From: Hyalella azteca
Taxonomy: Eukaryota; Arthropoda; Malacostraca; Amphipoda; Hyalellidae
NCBI RefSeq assembly: GCF_000764305.2
Contig: NW_025947191.1
Coordinates: 62,001-126,000, forward strand
Reading direction: 5' to 3'
DNA length: 64,000 bases
Every line of letters begins with the position of its first letter. The stretch's first letter is position 1. Below, in pieces: positions 1-11,237 of this stretch. Under the pieces are notes generated by a model. The model was not told the origin of the DNA, searched no databases, and saw only the letters and a list, made by a program, of their open reading frames with translations. The position numbers and the translations under genes were made by a program.

Positions 1-3000
1 ACGAGGAATTGTAACGTATAGAGATGTTTTTCACATGTGATGTTTATCATATAATACCATATTGTACATGAATCTTCCTCCTGAAAAATTCTGATATGCT
101 GGAATAAATAAAAAAGTTAGTTACAGGTTATAAACTTTATATATGGATCAGAAATATATATAAAAAATATTCCGAATCAGTCAGTAAAATTATTTTTTTA
201 ACCGTGCTCAGAATATTATTATTCTTCTCCACAATTTTCCAATTAACCAAAGTAGAACAATTTATGGCACAAATCGTACTGTAAGAAGGAATTGCAGTGA
301 AAATTTTAAAATTTACCCTAAAATTTCAGAGTGCGGGAGTGTATTCTGAGCAATTGTTCGGACAATAACTTAAATTTACAGTGTAGGCAGACGTCAAATA
401 ATTTTTTCAGTGTTTTAATGAATTATTCAGTTCAAGAAAGCATTGTTTGAACGACTGTTCTAAAAATTTGGCTATTATCATTTTACCCTGTCAAGGCGAA
501 AATGCTTCAAAATAGTCTATTGCCGAACGGCGTTCTTTGTCTGAGTTCGTCATATGGTCATATTGGCGGGTACTGCCGTGTAGTCTGCCTCTGGATTCAA
601 ACTGCATGAACGTTGTTCATCGCTGACGATGGGAACAAGCACAATGCTTACCATACTACAGAAGAAACTGAATGTGTCATCAGTAAGAATTGACAATGAT
701 GTCAATAGTCTAGTAGTGACTGTAGTGTAACTGTGTACCTAAGTGTTGATGGTCCGCCGATGCGCCGAACTTAGTTCGAACGTCTGAAGTTGAGCTGCAG
801 CAGTGCGGGACTGATGGGTTCTGAATCAGCCGTCTAGTGAAGGTAAGACTGCATGTAGTTTTACTAATAATGCATGTCAGTTGATCTTCTGTTGATGGAA
901 TAAATAATGCAAATTGCATTCCGTTAAATTCATTAATCATTCATATATCCAAGATGCATGTAGTGATGGTTGCCTCTGTTCAAAATCAATCCAGCAAGGT
1001 CACTTGTTGATCTAAAACTAGAAGTATCAGCCAGTTTTAAAAGAAAGGATCTTTTTTTTCTTCTGGACCGCATAAAATTTGCTAGTACTGTAAAAGGGTA
1101 ATTTCCATCGTGACACCACCTGTCCAATCATATCATTTGCACTCCTAACTTAGTTTCATATTGAAAATCTCAGCCATTCAGAAGCAAATGCTTGAACATA
1201 AAATAAGATGCTGCCAGTTTATATTTTTATTTGTGTTCAGGTAAATTGAATCTATTTTAATAAAAAGTCCCTCAGTCACATTGCTTCCACTAAAAATGAC
1301 TGAGACTGACATTGGAAAAGCTACCTACCTATAGTTTGCTGAGCTCCTTGAAGTTCAGCCTGCAGTCTGCAGGTATTAATTAATTGGGACTGAAATTTAA
1401 ACTATTATTTGTGATTTATTTCTGTGCTGAGCACAGTAGTTGCTTTTAAATTATTATGAGAATTACTGCAGTATTAATTCACCTAATTTTTTTTAAATTT
1501 CTAGTTCCTGGCTGCCAGTTGGGGAAGCGTCCAAGGAATCTCAACACAGCAATGCAGAATTCCTGTAGATATCCCAGCCAGGCCTCGCTACAAAGTCAAA
1601 TGAATTGCTGTGTACTAAGGTAAAGCGTGAATTTTAAACAAAAAATAACTTCTAAATAATTTCCTATCATAATGTAGCAATCTGATCACACAACTTTTCA
1701 GTAAAACAACGCAGTAATGGAAGAATTTGTTTTGAAAATATCATGATTGTGTTGTGGATTTAAAAATATTAGTGAAGTACAGGTATCCAATATGGAAATG
1801 CTGTTTTCAAATTGTGCAATGTGTTTAGCTTTGACATGATATAACATTGGTGATTGATGGTGATATAACATGATCATTGTGAAGTGTGATACAATATTAT
1901 TTGCTGACTCTCTTGTTTTGTTACCCTATTAAATATTGACAAAGCTGTTTACAGAGTGTTTTTTGGCAAATGGATTCCGTATTTGGCAGTGGGTCTAAAT
2001 TCCATTTGAAGAATATTTATTTTAATAAAGTGCAAATTCTGTGCAGGCTTGCATAATGACACTTGAAACCCTGGTAGTATCAATGACATAACTAAGAAAG
2101 AACTTACAGTAAGAATTTGTAACATTTTTTATTTGTTGTCACGTGACTTATTCCTCTTATTTTGTTAAATGGCCTCTGTGCAGTGCTGAAACTTGCTGGC
2201 ATCAATTTATTAAAATTCATATTATGTGCTTCAGTTTAATGAACTTCTTTTGAATGTTTCTATAGTTTCTAATTTCTAAGCACTGATGGCTTTTGTGTTG
2301 AGCCTATTCTTGTCGTTAATTTTAGGTGATATTTCAGAGCTGTGTGAGGCAGAAGGCCATGTTATGACCTGGTGGGAGCAGCCCCACGTTGAAGCTGAAA
2401 TGGAGGCTGCAGCAACCCATCGGTGGAATAGTCAGCTGTTATCCAGGCGAGTAAGTACATTGTAATAATTAATGGGTCTTTCTTGAAGTTTGAAATTCAT
2501 TCTGTTCATTCATAATTTTTGCATGATTTTCAGGTTTAATTCTAATAATTTGACAAATGCAATGAATAAAAAATTTTTATTTTACATGTAGTAATAAAGA
2601 AGAAAATGGCATCAAAACAAGATTGAAATTTACAAGATTTCATCCTAAATTTTTTTCTGTGTACTTGAATTGTAAAGGACGGAAATGTGTTAAGACAGAA
2701 AGTTTCATTTGCTTGTACCTTAGTAGTTCATCAACTTCATTTTTTTGTTTATGGAGTTTCGCTGGTTTCAACTCATCTTATGCTCCTTGCTATGTTGTTG
2801 CTTATTTTTATCAATATTTCTGTCTCGCAGGCCTCTTTGACAGCACTACTGTGGATAATCTTCGCCTGCCTTTCCTCCCCAACGTCCCTCCTCTTCTTGG
2901 TGAGATAGCCCCGTGGAAGCTGGGGCGACCTATCTGGCGTCCAACTCATCCACCACCTACCACCCCTTCTTTGCGGCTACTCTCCTACGTCTGCCACCAG

Positions 3001-4440
3001 AGGCACCGCTGTGCGTGCATGCGTGACAACCTCGTACAACACTGACAGCATTATCGCAACCTTGAATAGACGGTACCTTGAAGAACATGTATGAAAAATG
3101 TTGGTTTATTTTGAAAGGCATACGGTGTTGCAGAATTGTAGTTATGTTGATAAATTGCATGGTAATCAATTACAAATTGCTGGCATGGGGTGAAATATAT
3201 TGTTCATAAGTGTCGTCTCGTCACCAAGCCGGGAATAATTAAATGGTATCCAATTACGAATTGCTGGCATGTGGTGCAAGATAATGATAAATTTTAAATC
3301 GGTGAAATAGCACTCAGCTGTTGTTAATACCTGTATTTCGTATTAAAAAAAATTTCCAATGTCGAGATCAAGTGATCTACATCAGTTCTTCTCGTTTGTT
3401 GAATGGTGTCTAGTAAACGTGATAGCTCATGCTGTATTCTTCGGTATTAAATTAATAATCGAGTATGAATTTGACCATCAAATTTTTTTATTTATTTTAT
3501 CAAATGTGTTTTTTAATCAACGCCTTACTTTATTGATTTTCATGAGGATTTCTCGATTTACAATTAATGCGTTGATAAAAATTCCAAATGAAAATCGGCC
3601 ATAGCCCATTCTTATCTTGATTCAGAAATTAATTTGAAGCTGTTGAAACGTATTACCTTAGCAGATAGGACGGTTGAGGTAACGCTGAACTTATGTTGAT
3701 ATTAGTTCCTCGTATACGTTTCGATTTGAATGGAAGAATCTTCCTTTCTTGCACAGAAATATAACTGTTAATGGGGGTTTGTGAATTTTGTGGTTAAGGA
3801 AGGAGATAACCCATCGTTTAATCTCGTTTATATGACATATGATTGAAGACGCCTGCATTAATTATGTTAATCCTATTTTTACGCTTTGCTCTGCCCTTTG
3901 TATTATTGATGTTGTATATTTAGTGTCTTAACGTGTAAATGAGTTTTTGTCATAAATAGTTGTACTAGAATATAGAATAATGTTCATAAATGTGTTATTG
4001 CAGACTATTGAGAGTATAGATGATGAATAGAGCATAAAGCCAGTAGTATATCATACTGTAAGCTGCGGATCTGCCAATCCATCTTTTTTTGTATATAGTT
4101 TGTGTAAATGTGTACAAAATTTAAATAACGTCTAATTGCGTGGACAGAATTCTTTAGTTATCCCGAAAGAAAATAAAGTAAGCCTGAAGAGAGCAGGTAG
4201 AGGGCAGCGTATAGGGCGTGTCGGCTGTAAGTGAGCCGGAGCCCGGCAGGACTGATTAGTTGCAGCCGAGCGCCAGCGCCCAAATAAGGCCTTACGCAGA
4301 ACATTTTGAACCCCTTAATAAGCGGACATCCTTGCTAGTTCCCTGCTTCCCTCATGCTTCTATCATGCTCTTGGTCCGGCGCCGGCCCAGCTCCTGCACT
4401 GCTTCTAATTTTGACTGGGTCTAGCAGCTCGGCAGGGACG
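1..4440. repeat. Segmental duplication, copy A (left end outside the window)
   Basis: This stretch is collinear with 45388-53000 over nearly its whole length, with scattered substitutions and small indels. Anchors include the start (2-140 against 45390-45530), the splice-like exons near 1505-1619 and 2338-2450, the block at 2844-3045, and the GC-rich end at 4190-4440. Copy B is longer because it carries two insertions that copy A lacks. Homology already runs at base 1, so the unit probably extends upstream of the window. It could be a true segmental duplication or two copies of a very large mobile element; no terminal repeats were recognised to decide between these. Confidence 0.85.
2338..3045 (+). 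pseudogene. Broken two-exon gene remnant inside duplication copy A
   Basis: Two exon-like blocks, 2338-2450 and 2844-3045, keep a pyrimidine tract plus AG on the left, and the first ends in GA followed by a strong GTAAGT donor. The first block is open in one frame (begins LCEAEGHVMTWW). The second is open as TTVDNLRLPFLPN, contains GRPIWRPT and a proline-threonine run, and stops at 3045. The first block is two bases shorter than its counterpart in copy B, so splicing here leads into a stop. A further exon-like block with donor lies at about 1505-1619 but has stops. The family is not recognised. The protein-like conservation between copies suggests a former coding gene; a noncoding transcript is also possible. 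Confidence 0.45.
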
Positions 4441-4525
4441 GAACTCTGATTCTGGTCTCCGAAACGTTTTCATTGAAGATATGGTGAATTTATTTGGCGC
4501 TTTCTTTGCATGAAAACTCTTGGAG
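4435..4525 (+). mobile_element. Penelope-like element 3' tail fragment
   Basis: The run GTCTCCGAAACGTTTTC near 4457 followed by TGGTGAATTTAT matches the 3' tail shared by the other Penelope-like copies in the window (for example the minus-strand copy at 34690-35345). No coding part is left. Confidence 0.45.
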
Positions 4526-4824
4526 AACTTGCGATTTCAGTAGACTAATGATTTGCGTACGTAGTTAATTTTCCCATCAAACTATCGAATGACATGAAGC
4601 TAATGCAATAAGATAAATTACTAAACAAATTTAGCTCTAATACTCACTTACTTCTAACTGACGGGATCATACGAATGGCTACTTTGTTCATTCTTTTAAA
4701 TTAGTGCATTATGAATAATATCTATCAAGTTCAACCACAAATATAGCTATTCCTCGATTTGCTAGATGATGGCGAGTCATTTTTTCCGTATTATAGTTAA
4801 GTAGTTCATAGAGCCTAGCATGGT

Positions 4825-4910
4825 AAGGTGTCCGCGCAGTCAACTGGTACAGGCGTGGAGTACAACGCGGAGAATCTGCGTCCGAATCCCGGAGCTTCAG
4901 TCGACGTTTG
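4825..4910 (+). repeat. Possible tRNA-derived SINE head
   Basis: A tRNA-like stretch with CAGTCAACTGGTACAGGCGT in the position of the D arm and GTCCGAATCCC resembling a pol III B box. No clean cloverleaf with a full acceptor stem was found, so this is a tentative SINE remnant and not a functional tRNA gene. Confidence 0.25.
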
Positions 4911-5374
4911 CAGATAGTTCATAGCGGTGAGTAATTTGATGTGTATATTTCCTCGATAATTGAATTTGTTAGATTCTAAATTACGTTGCTAAAGTTAATA
5001 CGATGGGAATGTCAGTAACCAATGTCAATACAACCTGTCATTGCAAGAGAGAAGTTTAGGTGATCTCGGAGAGAGGAGGAACAATTTTTTTTAATCGTTG
5101 TTGACAAACGGAACTGCCGCGTACACTGCCAGAGCCGCCCCAGAGCAGGCGTTGGGCAGGTTTGAGCAGGCGGTGCTCAGTAAGGGCTGCGTGACGGCAG
5201 GACAGAGCACAACTGGACAGGTACTCAGTGGCTAATTAGCGCTGACACGCGGCTGGCGATATCGTCTCTAAAGCGGACATTTCTGCTCAATCGCTGCTCT
5301 GTCGCGTCTCTACGTCGGCTCTGCAGCCGGCGACGGCCTGCTCTATTCCCTGCCCTAAATTTTAACTGGGAAGC

Positions 5375-5655
5375 TCAAGCAGACAGATGCCCAGAGCTGA
5401 ACAGTTCTTTTGTTGGAGAAACACTTAGTCTAGGAAACTGTTTTACCGGGGTCTGAAAATATTGCTTTCAACTGCTGCAAAATGAATTATTGAAGCATTT
5501 CTAACGTCTGATTCATTTTGAATTAGTGACCTTTCCAATACTGCTGCGCTCGATATAAATTTCATTAATATATCCTCAAATAATTTGTAGTTCTTCGTAA
5601 AAAATCCAATTCATACTTATATTTAGATGTAACTCCTTAATGAAACATTATGATA
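5375..5655. repeat. Dispersed repeat, second copy at about 43910-44200
   Basis: The sequence from the GAACAGTTCTTT phrase through AATTTGTAGTTCTTC to TGTAACTCC is shared with 43910-44200 in the same orientation, at clearly less than full identity. The second copy stops at the sequencing adapter at 44202. No coding potential was recognised. Confidence 0.6.
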
Positions 5656-6641
5656 AAACGCCGACCAGTGGTGAGACTGCCGACAAATCCGGGGCATGCA
5701 ATCGACTGTAGCATTGCCAATGATAAACTTTTGATTTATCGAACACAAATCGATCCAGTTGACGTGTTGACTTAGAAATTGGAACTTTAAGCAGTTGAAC
5801 ACGAGCAGCTTGAATACCATATTGGTACCGCTCGTACCAATATGTACACAGAGTTTAAAATTTCTACCTCTTCAAAATTTTGAAAGAACAGTTGAGTATT
5901 TATGATGAACAGCGCCTGCTGCTGAAGGCGGTATTCTTGCAACGACGATAATGATGATGATGTGCAACGACCTTCAATACTGAAAGCACTGGCTGCAAAA
6001 ACTAAGTAATTTGTTGGCTGAAAATGTCAATAACGAAAACATTCAATTTTTAACACTGAGAATTTTTCTAGTAGATTTCATTATACACAATAAAATTACA
6101 ATTTGAATTAGAAGAGTGAATCAACTTACGTCCGAACAGGGCAAAAATCGGTATATCACTGTCATATATAAACGTCTCCAAACACTCTTTCGATGCCCAG
6201 CTTAGTCTCAAGCCAGTGTAGTTGATAACCGTCACACTCCTTAATAGGCAGTATAATGTATTTTTTTGGTACTCCGGACTCTGAAACGTTGGTGTTTTGC
6301 TAAACACACGCAATACATACATCTTGGCTTACAAGTAACGCAAGCCCGTTCACGGAAACTTTTGGCAAGGGTCTTGACATAAATGCAAGTATGCGTGTCG
6401 TAGATAACCCAATGCACGTGTGTTAGCTAAACACGCGCAATGGTCGCATGTTGATGGACGCTCATTTGCACACGTGAAGCACGCACTGGCGTGATCCTGA
6501 AAATTGTTGTCTCCTGAATTGTCTTACAAATTTTTAAGCCATTTGCGCTAGAAAAAAAAACACACATCAAGCGTATTGTAGATAACTTATCGCACACACG
6601 TTGACGTACACTCAATGCATTAGTGTTGAAACACACGCGTG

Positions 6642-7567
6642 TACACTGAGAGAAAAAGGTCCCCGGTTTTGAAACACTTGGGTGTTTCAAAACCTCTCAA
6701 GCTTGACGCGCTTTTATTTGTGCGGCTAGGGTCACGTGGTCAGTGCGCCGAATGCTGTCATAGAAGGTGGTTGTGTGGAACCGCCGCTCATGAATGCCAC
6801 GAATCTACACTGCTTACGGTTAATTGGCCTAACTCAATTCGGTTAATTGTTTCAACTCACTGCTGTTCTTTTGTCAATAGTAATGTTAACGAGCGACGTC
6901 TATACCATTCAATCACACTAGAAGTTGATCATAAAATCGAAGATTTATACCGGTAGTACCGCGCAGACAAAACAAACACTGCAGCTCTATGTAGTTGCCG
7001 TCTCCGTAGCCGAGTGCACTATGGTGCCTGCTCGCGAGCATTTGGTTGCAGTCTTGGCAGAGGTTCGAATCTCGGCGGGCGACTAATAGTTTCTTCAACC
7101 AGAGTTCGATAGAGGTGAGAGCAAAGAGTGTAGTTTCATGATGACTGTACATACCGATATAAATTGTGTAATAAATGTGAATAAAAGAATGAATATGAGA
7201 CTAATTTCGCTGTGAACAAGACAAGCGTTGAAATCAGATAGAGACGGAGAAATATAGTTTTCCTAATTTTGGTATTTAGGCAGCCATGGATTAGTCTGGG
7301 ATCGACCGGAGGAGTAAAATATGTTAAATTAATTTCATTAGGCGCTGGAAACTGGACAAGGATATTGCATAAATTCTGAAAAGAAGGATTCATTCTCCGT
7401 AGACTTTCAGTGTTCTAACGTTGAAACACCTAGGTGTTTCAAAATTGCAAATTTTGAAACACCTGAACATTTTTGAAACACCTGGGTGTTTCGGTTTTGG
7501 CACGATCGCTCGGGGAGGATTTGAAACACCCAAGTGTCAAAATAGGGGGCCTATTTCTCTCAGTGTA
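6642..7567 (+). mobile_element. Terminal-inverted-repeat element, copy 1, with tRNA-like core
   Basis: The element starts TACACTGAGAGAAAAAGG and ends with the inverse CTCTCAGTGTA, giving 926 bp. Next to both ends and in the right third are palindromic blocks built on GAAACACCTAGGTGTTTC. Around 7000-7090 it contains a tRNA-like sequence with TAGCCGAGT and GGTTCGAATCTC, the usual A- and B-box positions of a type II tRNA. There is no transposase, so it is a non-autonomous element. A second copy lies inverted at 9202-10008 and an older, split copy at about 8975-10170. The target duplication is not clear. Confidence 0.7.
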
Positions 7568-8970
7568 GAAGTTTGTGCGCCTGCACTTGAATCGTCTTTG
7601 ATTCTGAATCAGGTGCTGGTCACGCTCGCACTAAGAACTCGCACCATCCACTGAGGTGAGCGAGCATTGGGCAGTCTGTTCAGCCGCTTATTTCGGTTGT
7701 CTTATGCAGATTTGACCCATAAGGCAAGTGACTTCCGAGAACGGCTGCAAATTAGTAGCCGAATACAGTAGGCGGTTGATACACGTCTGATTTGCCTCAA
7801 AGTCGGCTATGACGAGCATCCGGCGCTCCTAAACGGAATCTGAATTTCGACTGGGCCAGCAATGCCTGCCTCCTCACGGATCATAATATGCCTTCCGCAA
7901 GTTAGCCACACGTAAAACGTTCACTTGCAATATGTTTGGGTGTAAACGAGTATTTACAAATCACATTGGCGCATCTGTTACAAACAGTCTGAAATAAGTG
8001 AATGGGATACACATCCGCATATATTTGCATCACATACAATTATACGCCCTCATAATGTACGTCTGCGCAACATTTAACTGTCAATGTCCAAGCAGCACAA
8101 AGCCGCAGTTCACAGCGCGCGCCTTCGCTCTAATAATGTCGCCGTTTAATTGTAGTGAGTCATGGAATCAATGCATTTTGAACTTAATTAGGTTTAGGCA
8201 TGTATAAAACAAAGTTTTATTTTAATTTCTATCATCCATCACGAAACTCCGAAAACATATCGAAACCTTTAAACTTAATTCGTGAATCAGATTTTACAGC
8301 GTCAATTACGCGTATGAAATTTCCGCAAGAAAATTATACAGCAGTCCATCTACACGGCGTGTATCGGTACGAAGTAAAATCACCCAGTTAATCATAAGTG
8401 CAATGGCGACCCTGATGAAACATATATTTCAATGTTGGTTATATTGTAGCATTGTTATATAGATAAGCCCGTCGTTTCTGCGTCTTTGAAGTGCCCGATC
8501 GACGAGCTCTCAAATGGTATCAAAACGGCAAGTCAGGTCATTTGTGAACATTAATTTTTACGACGAAACTTCAAACACAGTACGACAGAAAAATAGTTCT
8601 CTGTCTTAGGAACCATACGTCCATTAATTTTCGACAAACTTTATTACTTTTTAACGAGTTAATTTAATACAAGAATAGTCTCAGCGACCAAATCATATTC
8701 TTGCAATCAAACTGGAAGATTGGTTAATGAATAAATTGATCTGCGTCCCTGAAGCGCAAGCTAGATTCCAACTCCGAAACATACCTCATACATAACCGTA
8801 GCAAAATGCGACACGTCAAGCTAAAACGAAAAGGAGCTATCTAACACTGGCATGCCATTTTCAGTCAATACGAAGCATGCAATAAAGGGTTAACGCTGAA
8901 CACATCTGTATTATACAAAACCGCATAAAGTGTACTAGGCATCTCATGCACCGATACAACAAAAATTTAA
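7568..8970. other. Gene-free stretch
   Basis: Apart from a copy of the TTTCGACTGGG dispersed repeat (about 7665-7870), nothing here is recognised. Short open stretches have no exon-like composition or matching splice sites. Confidence 0.5.
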
Positions 8971-9201
8971 TCAAGCAATCCCAATACAATACCAATGAAG
9001 GAGAGAAGCGTTGAAATCAGGTAAGAGACTGAGAAAAATCGTTTTCATAATTTTGGTATGGAGGCGGCTATGGATTAGGCTGAGATCGACTAGAGGTGTA
9101 AAATATGTTGGAATGATTTCATCAGGCTCTGGAAACTGGACAAGGATACTGCAGAGATTGTGACAAGAAGATCTCATTCTCCAGAGATTTTTTCGTGCTG
9201 G

Positions 9202-10008
9202 TACACTGAGAGAAAAAGGCCCCCTGTTTTGAAACACTTGGGTGTTTCAAATCCTCCTCGAGCGATCGTGCCCAAAGCGAAACACCCGTGTGTTTCAAAA
9301 ACGTTCAGGTGTTTCAAAATTTGCGATTTTGAAACACCTAGGTGTTTCAACGTTAGAACACCGAAAGAAGTCTACGGAGAATGAAACCTTCTTTTCAGAA
9401 TTTATGCAATATCCTTGTCCAGCTTCCAGCGCCTGATGAAATTATTTTAACATATTCTACTCCTCCGGTCGATCCCAGTTTAATCCATGGATTCCTCCAT
9501 ACCAAAATTATGAAAACTATATTTCTCCGTCTCTATCTGATTTCAACGCTTTTCTCCTTCACAGCGAAATTAGTCACATATTCATTCTTTTATACACATA
9601 TTTATCACACAATTTATATCGGTATGTTCAATCATCATGAAACTACACTCTTTGCTCTCACCTCTATCGAACTCTGGTTGAAGAAACTGTGAGTCGCCCG
9701 CCGAGATTCGAACCTCTGCCAAGACTGCAACCAAACGCTCGCGAGCAGGCGCCTTAGTCCACTCGGCTACGGAGACGGCAACTAAAGCAGTGAGTTGAAA
9801 CAATTAACCGAATTGAGTTGGGCCAATTAACCGTAAGCAGTATAGATTCGTGGCATTCATGAGCGGCGGCTCCACACAACCACCTCCTAAGACAGCATTC
9901 GGCGCACTGACCGCGCGACGCTTGCCGCACACATATAAGCGCGTGAAGCTCGAGAGGTTTTGAAACACCCAAGTGTTTCAAAACGGGGGGCCTCTTTCTC
10001 TCAGTGTA
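9202..10008 (-). mobile_element. Terminal-inverted-repeat element, copy 2 (inverted)
   Basis: An 807 bp relative of the element at 6642-7567 in opposite orientation, with well preserved ends (TACACTGAGAGAAAAAGG and CTCTCAGTGTA) and several GAAACACC/GGTGTTTC palindromes. Its tRNA-like segment (minus strand, about 9691-9785) has an intact TAGCCGAGTGG A box and GGTTCGAATCT B box. It therefore retains a plausible internal pol III promoter. Confidence 0.75.
9691..9785 (-). other. tRNA-like segment (type II, Ser/Leu-like) inside the TIR element
   Basis: Read on the minus strand, a near-complete acceptor stem (GTTGCC with GGGCGAC) encloses TAGCCGAGTGG and GGTTCGAATCT, with spacing that allows a long variable arm. 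The anticodon stem is not convincing and the same sequence recurs in the element at 6642-7567. It is part of a repeat family and not annotated as a functional tRNA. Confidence 0.5.
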
Positions 10009-10170
10009 CGCTCGAAACACCAAGATGTCTCGAAATCTCACCTTTGGAAACACTTGGACTTCACTGAACTACTTTGGCGGCCACAAGTGTCTCGCTTTCG
10101 GCACGGTCGTAGAGGCGTTGAAACACTAGAGTGCCTCGATACAAAAGTCAAATTCCTCTCAGTTGAGAAG

Positions 10171-11088
10171 AGCTGAGTTTCGTGCTCGCCGAGTCCTGGG
10201 CGTTCCCTATTTCAGAGTCGCACCCGCCTCTAAATTTTGTTAGGGTGGCGACTCTGGCGTACTGACAGAGCTTACCGAGAGTGACTGGCAGCAGAAACGA
10301 TGCGAAATTCAAAGTTTTATCTCAAAACCGACACCTCATGCAAACTTACCATCTGAATCTCGAGCGACTATCCCTCTCTTGCGTCTTCATTATCATCAGG
10401 CATATCACCCATAACGTCAATATGTTTGCAGATAATTACCAAATATGCATACAATGTAAGGAATCAAAGAAGCCAGCATACAAAAAAGCCAAAGCAAATT
10501 CAGCATTTGGACATTTGAAACACTTCAGCAAATAAGATTAATATTCAGGCTGAGACTAATCAGACTAATTCTGTACACATTGTGTGCAGTTGGTTTAACA
10601 CGTGAACGACACTCGAACATTTGATGCTTTTGTCAACCTTGTCGCCTTGATTTTATTCTGAAGGACTTCTGATATGAACCGCTGCAGGCGCGTTGTCAGT
10701 GAAATTTCCCTCCTGTCCTTTCGTGAAAATCCGATACCCACAGATAAAAACATCGCGGAAACGTGATGATCATGTGTGTTAATATAATCAATTTCTAGAA
10801 TGTGCGTAAATGAGATAACAGCCCCAACAGTTCAATAAATATAGAAAAATTAGGAATGTGAGATTCGCATTCGGCTGGAGAATAGTACATAATTACTATA
10901 AGATTATCGAACAACGCATTCTGTAATTTTCGGCGCATGCAGTTCGTGTTATGTCAACAAGCCACTTGCAGTTTATCACAAATAACTAATATTGTCTTTC
11001 TAACTTTCACACCTCCGCTAACATAACTTATCGTTACAGTATTTTTGTCCACCACTTTGTTGACAAGTACCATTGGTTATCCGTTCAG
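10171..11088. other. Gene-free stretch upstream of the first visible gene 1 exon
   Basis: No exon, RNA gene or recognisable repeat was identified. It is presumably part of an intron of gene 1, because the first visible exon begins in mid-codon and has no start codon or signal peptide. Confidence 0.5.
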
Positions 11089-11237
11089 CTGTGAGCGACG
11101 TCGCATTGTGTGATCGCGCTTCAGTAAGCGGAGCTGACGACATCAGCAACAGTGATATTAGCGCCGCCTCCCCTGATGACGTCATAATGTGCCTGCGCAG
11201 CCTCGGCCTTGGGCAGCTTGATGACACCAAAGCTCAG
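11089..11237 (+). CDS. Gene 1 exon (first visible)
   Basis: The acceptor is TTATCCGTTCAG and the donor CTCAG/GTGATA. It enters in mid-codon and leaves in phase 0. It encodes VSDVALCDRASVSGADDI through CLRSLGLGQLDD, with two cysteines. An alternative acceptor at 11039 would bring in an in-frame stop, so 11088 is preferred. Confidence 0.7.

Larger units (their letters stand above)
4190..5375. repeat. Two diverged copies of a dispersed GC-rich repeat
   Basis: About 4190-4440 and 5110-5375 share AAAGCGGACAT or AAGCGGACAT in the middle and end in AATTTTGACTGGG or AATTTTAACTGGG. Related stretches occur at about 7665-7870, 44660-44880, 52770-53005 and 61540-61725; several end in the same TTTTGAC(T/A)GGG phrase and several sit next to Penelope-like fragments. 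The class of element is unknown. Confidence 0.45.
8975..10170 (+). mobile_element. Older TIR element (copy 3), split by copy 2
   Basis: 8993-9201 matches the right half of copy 1 (AGCGTTGAAATCAG, then GGAAACTGGACAAGGATA). The missing right end resumes after 10008 with GAAACACCAAGATGTCTC, the TTTCGGCACGGTCG phrase and a decayed CCTCTCAGTTGAG end near 10165. The order matches copy 1, so copy 2 inserted into this older relative. Both pieces are strongly decayed. Confidence 0.6.

Noticed and set aside
2623..3045. Single-exon 140-codon gene
   Set aside because: The frame runs through a likely intron and acceptor. Comparison with copy B shows the conserved part starts only at about 2844, so it is described as a broken exon.
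7003..7090. Candidate tRNA gene
   Set aside because: The same tRNA-like sequence occurs in the second copy of the TIR element, the A box here is damaged, and the anticodon arm is poor. Treated as part of the repeat.
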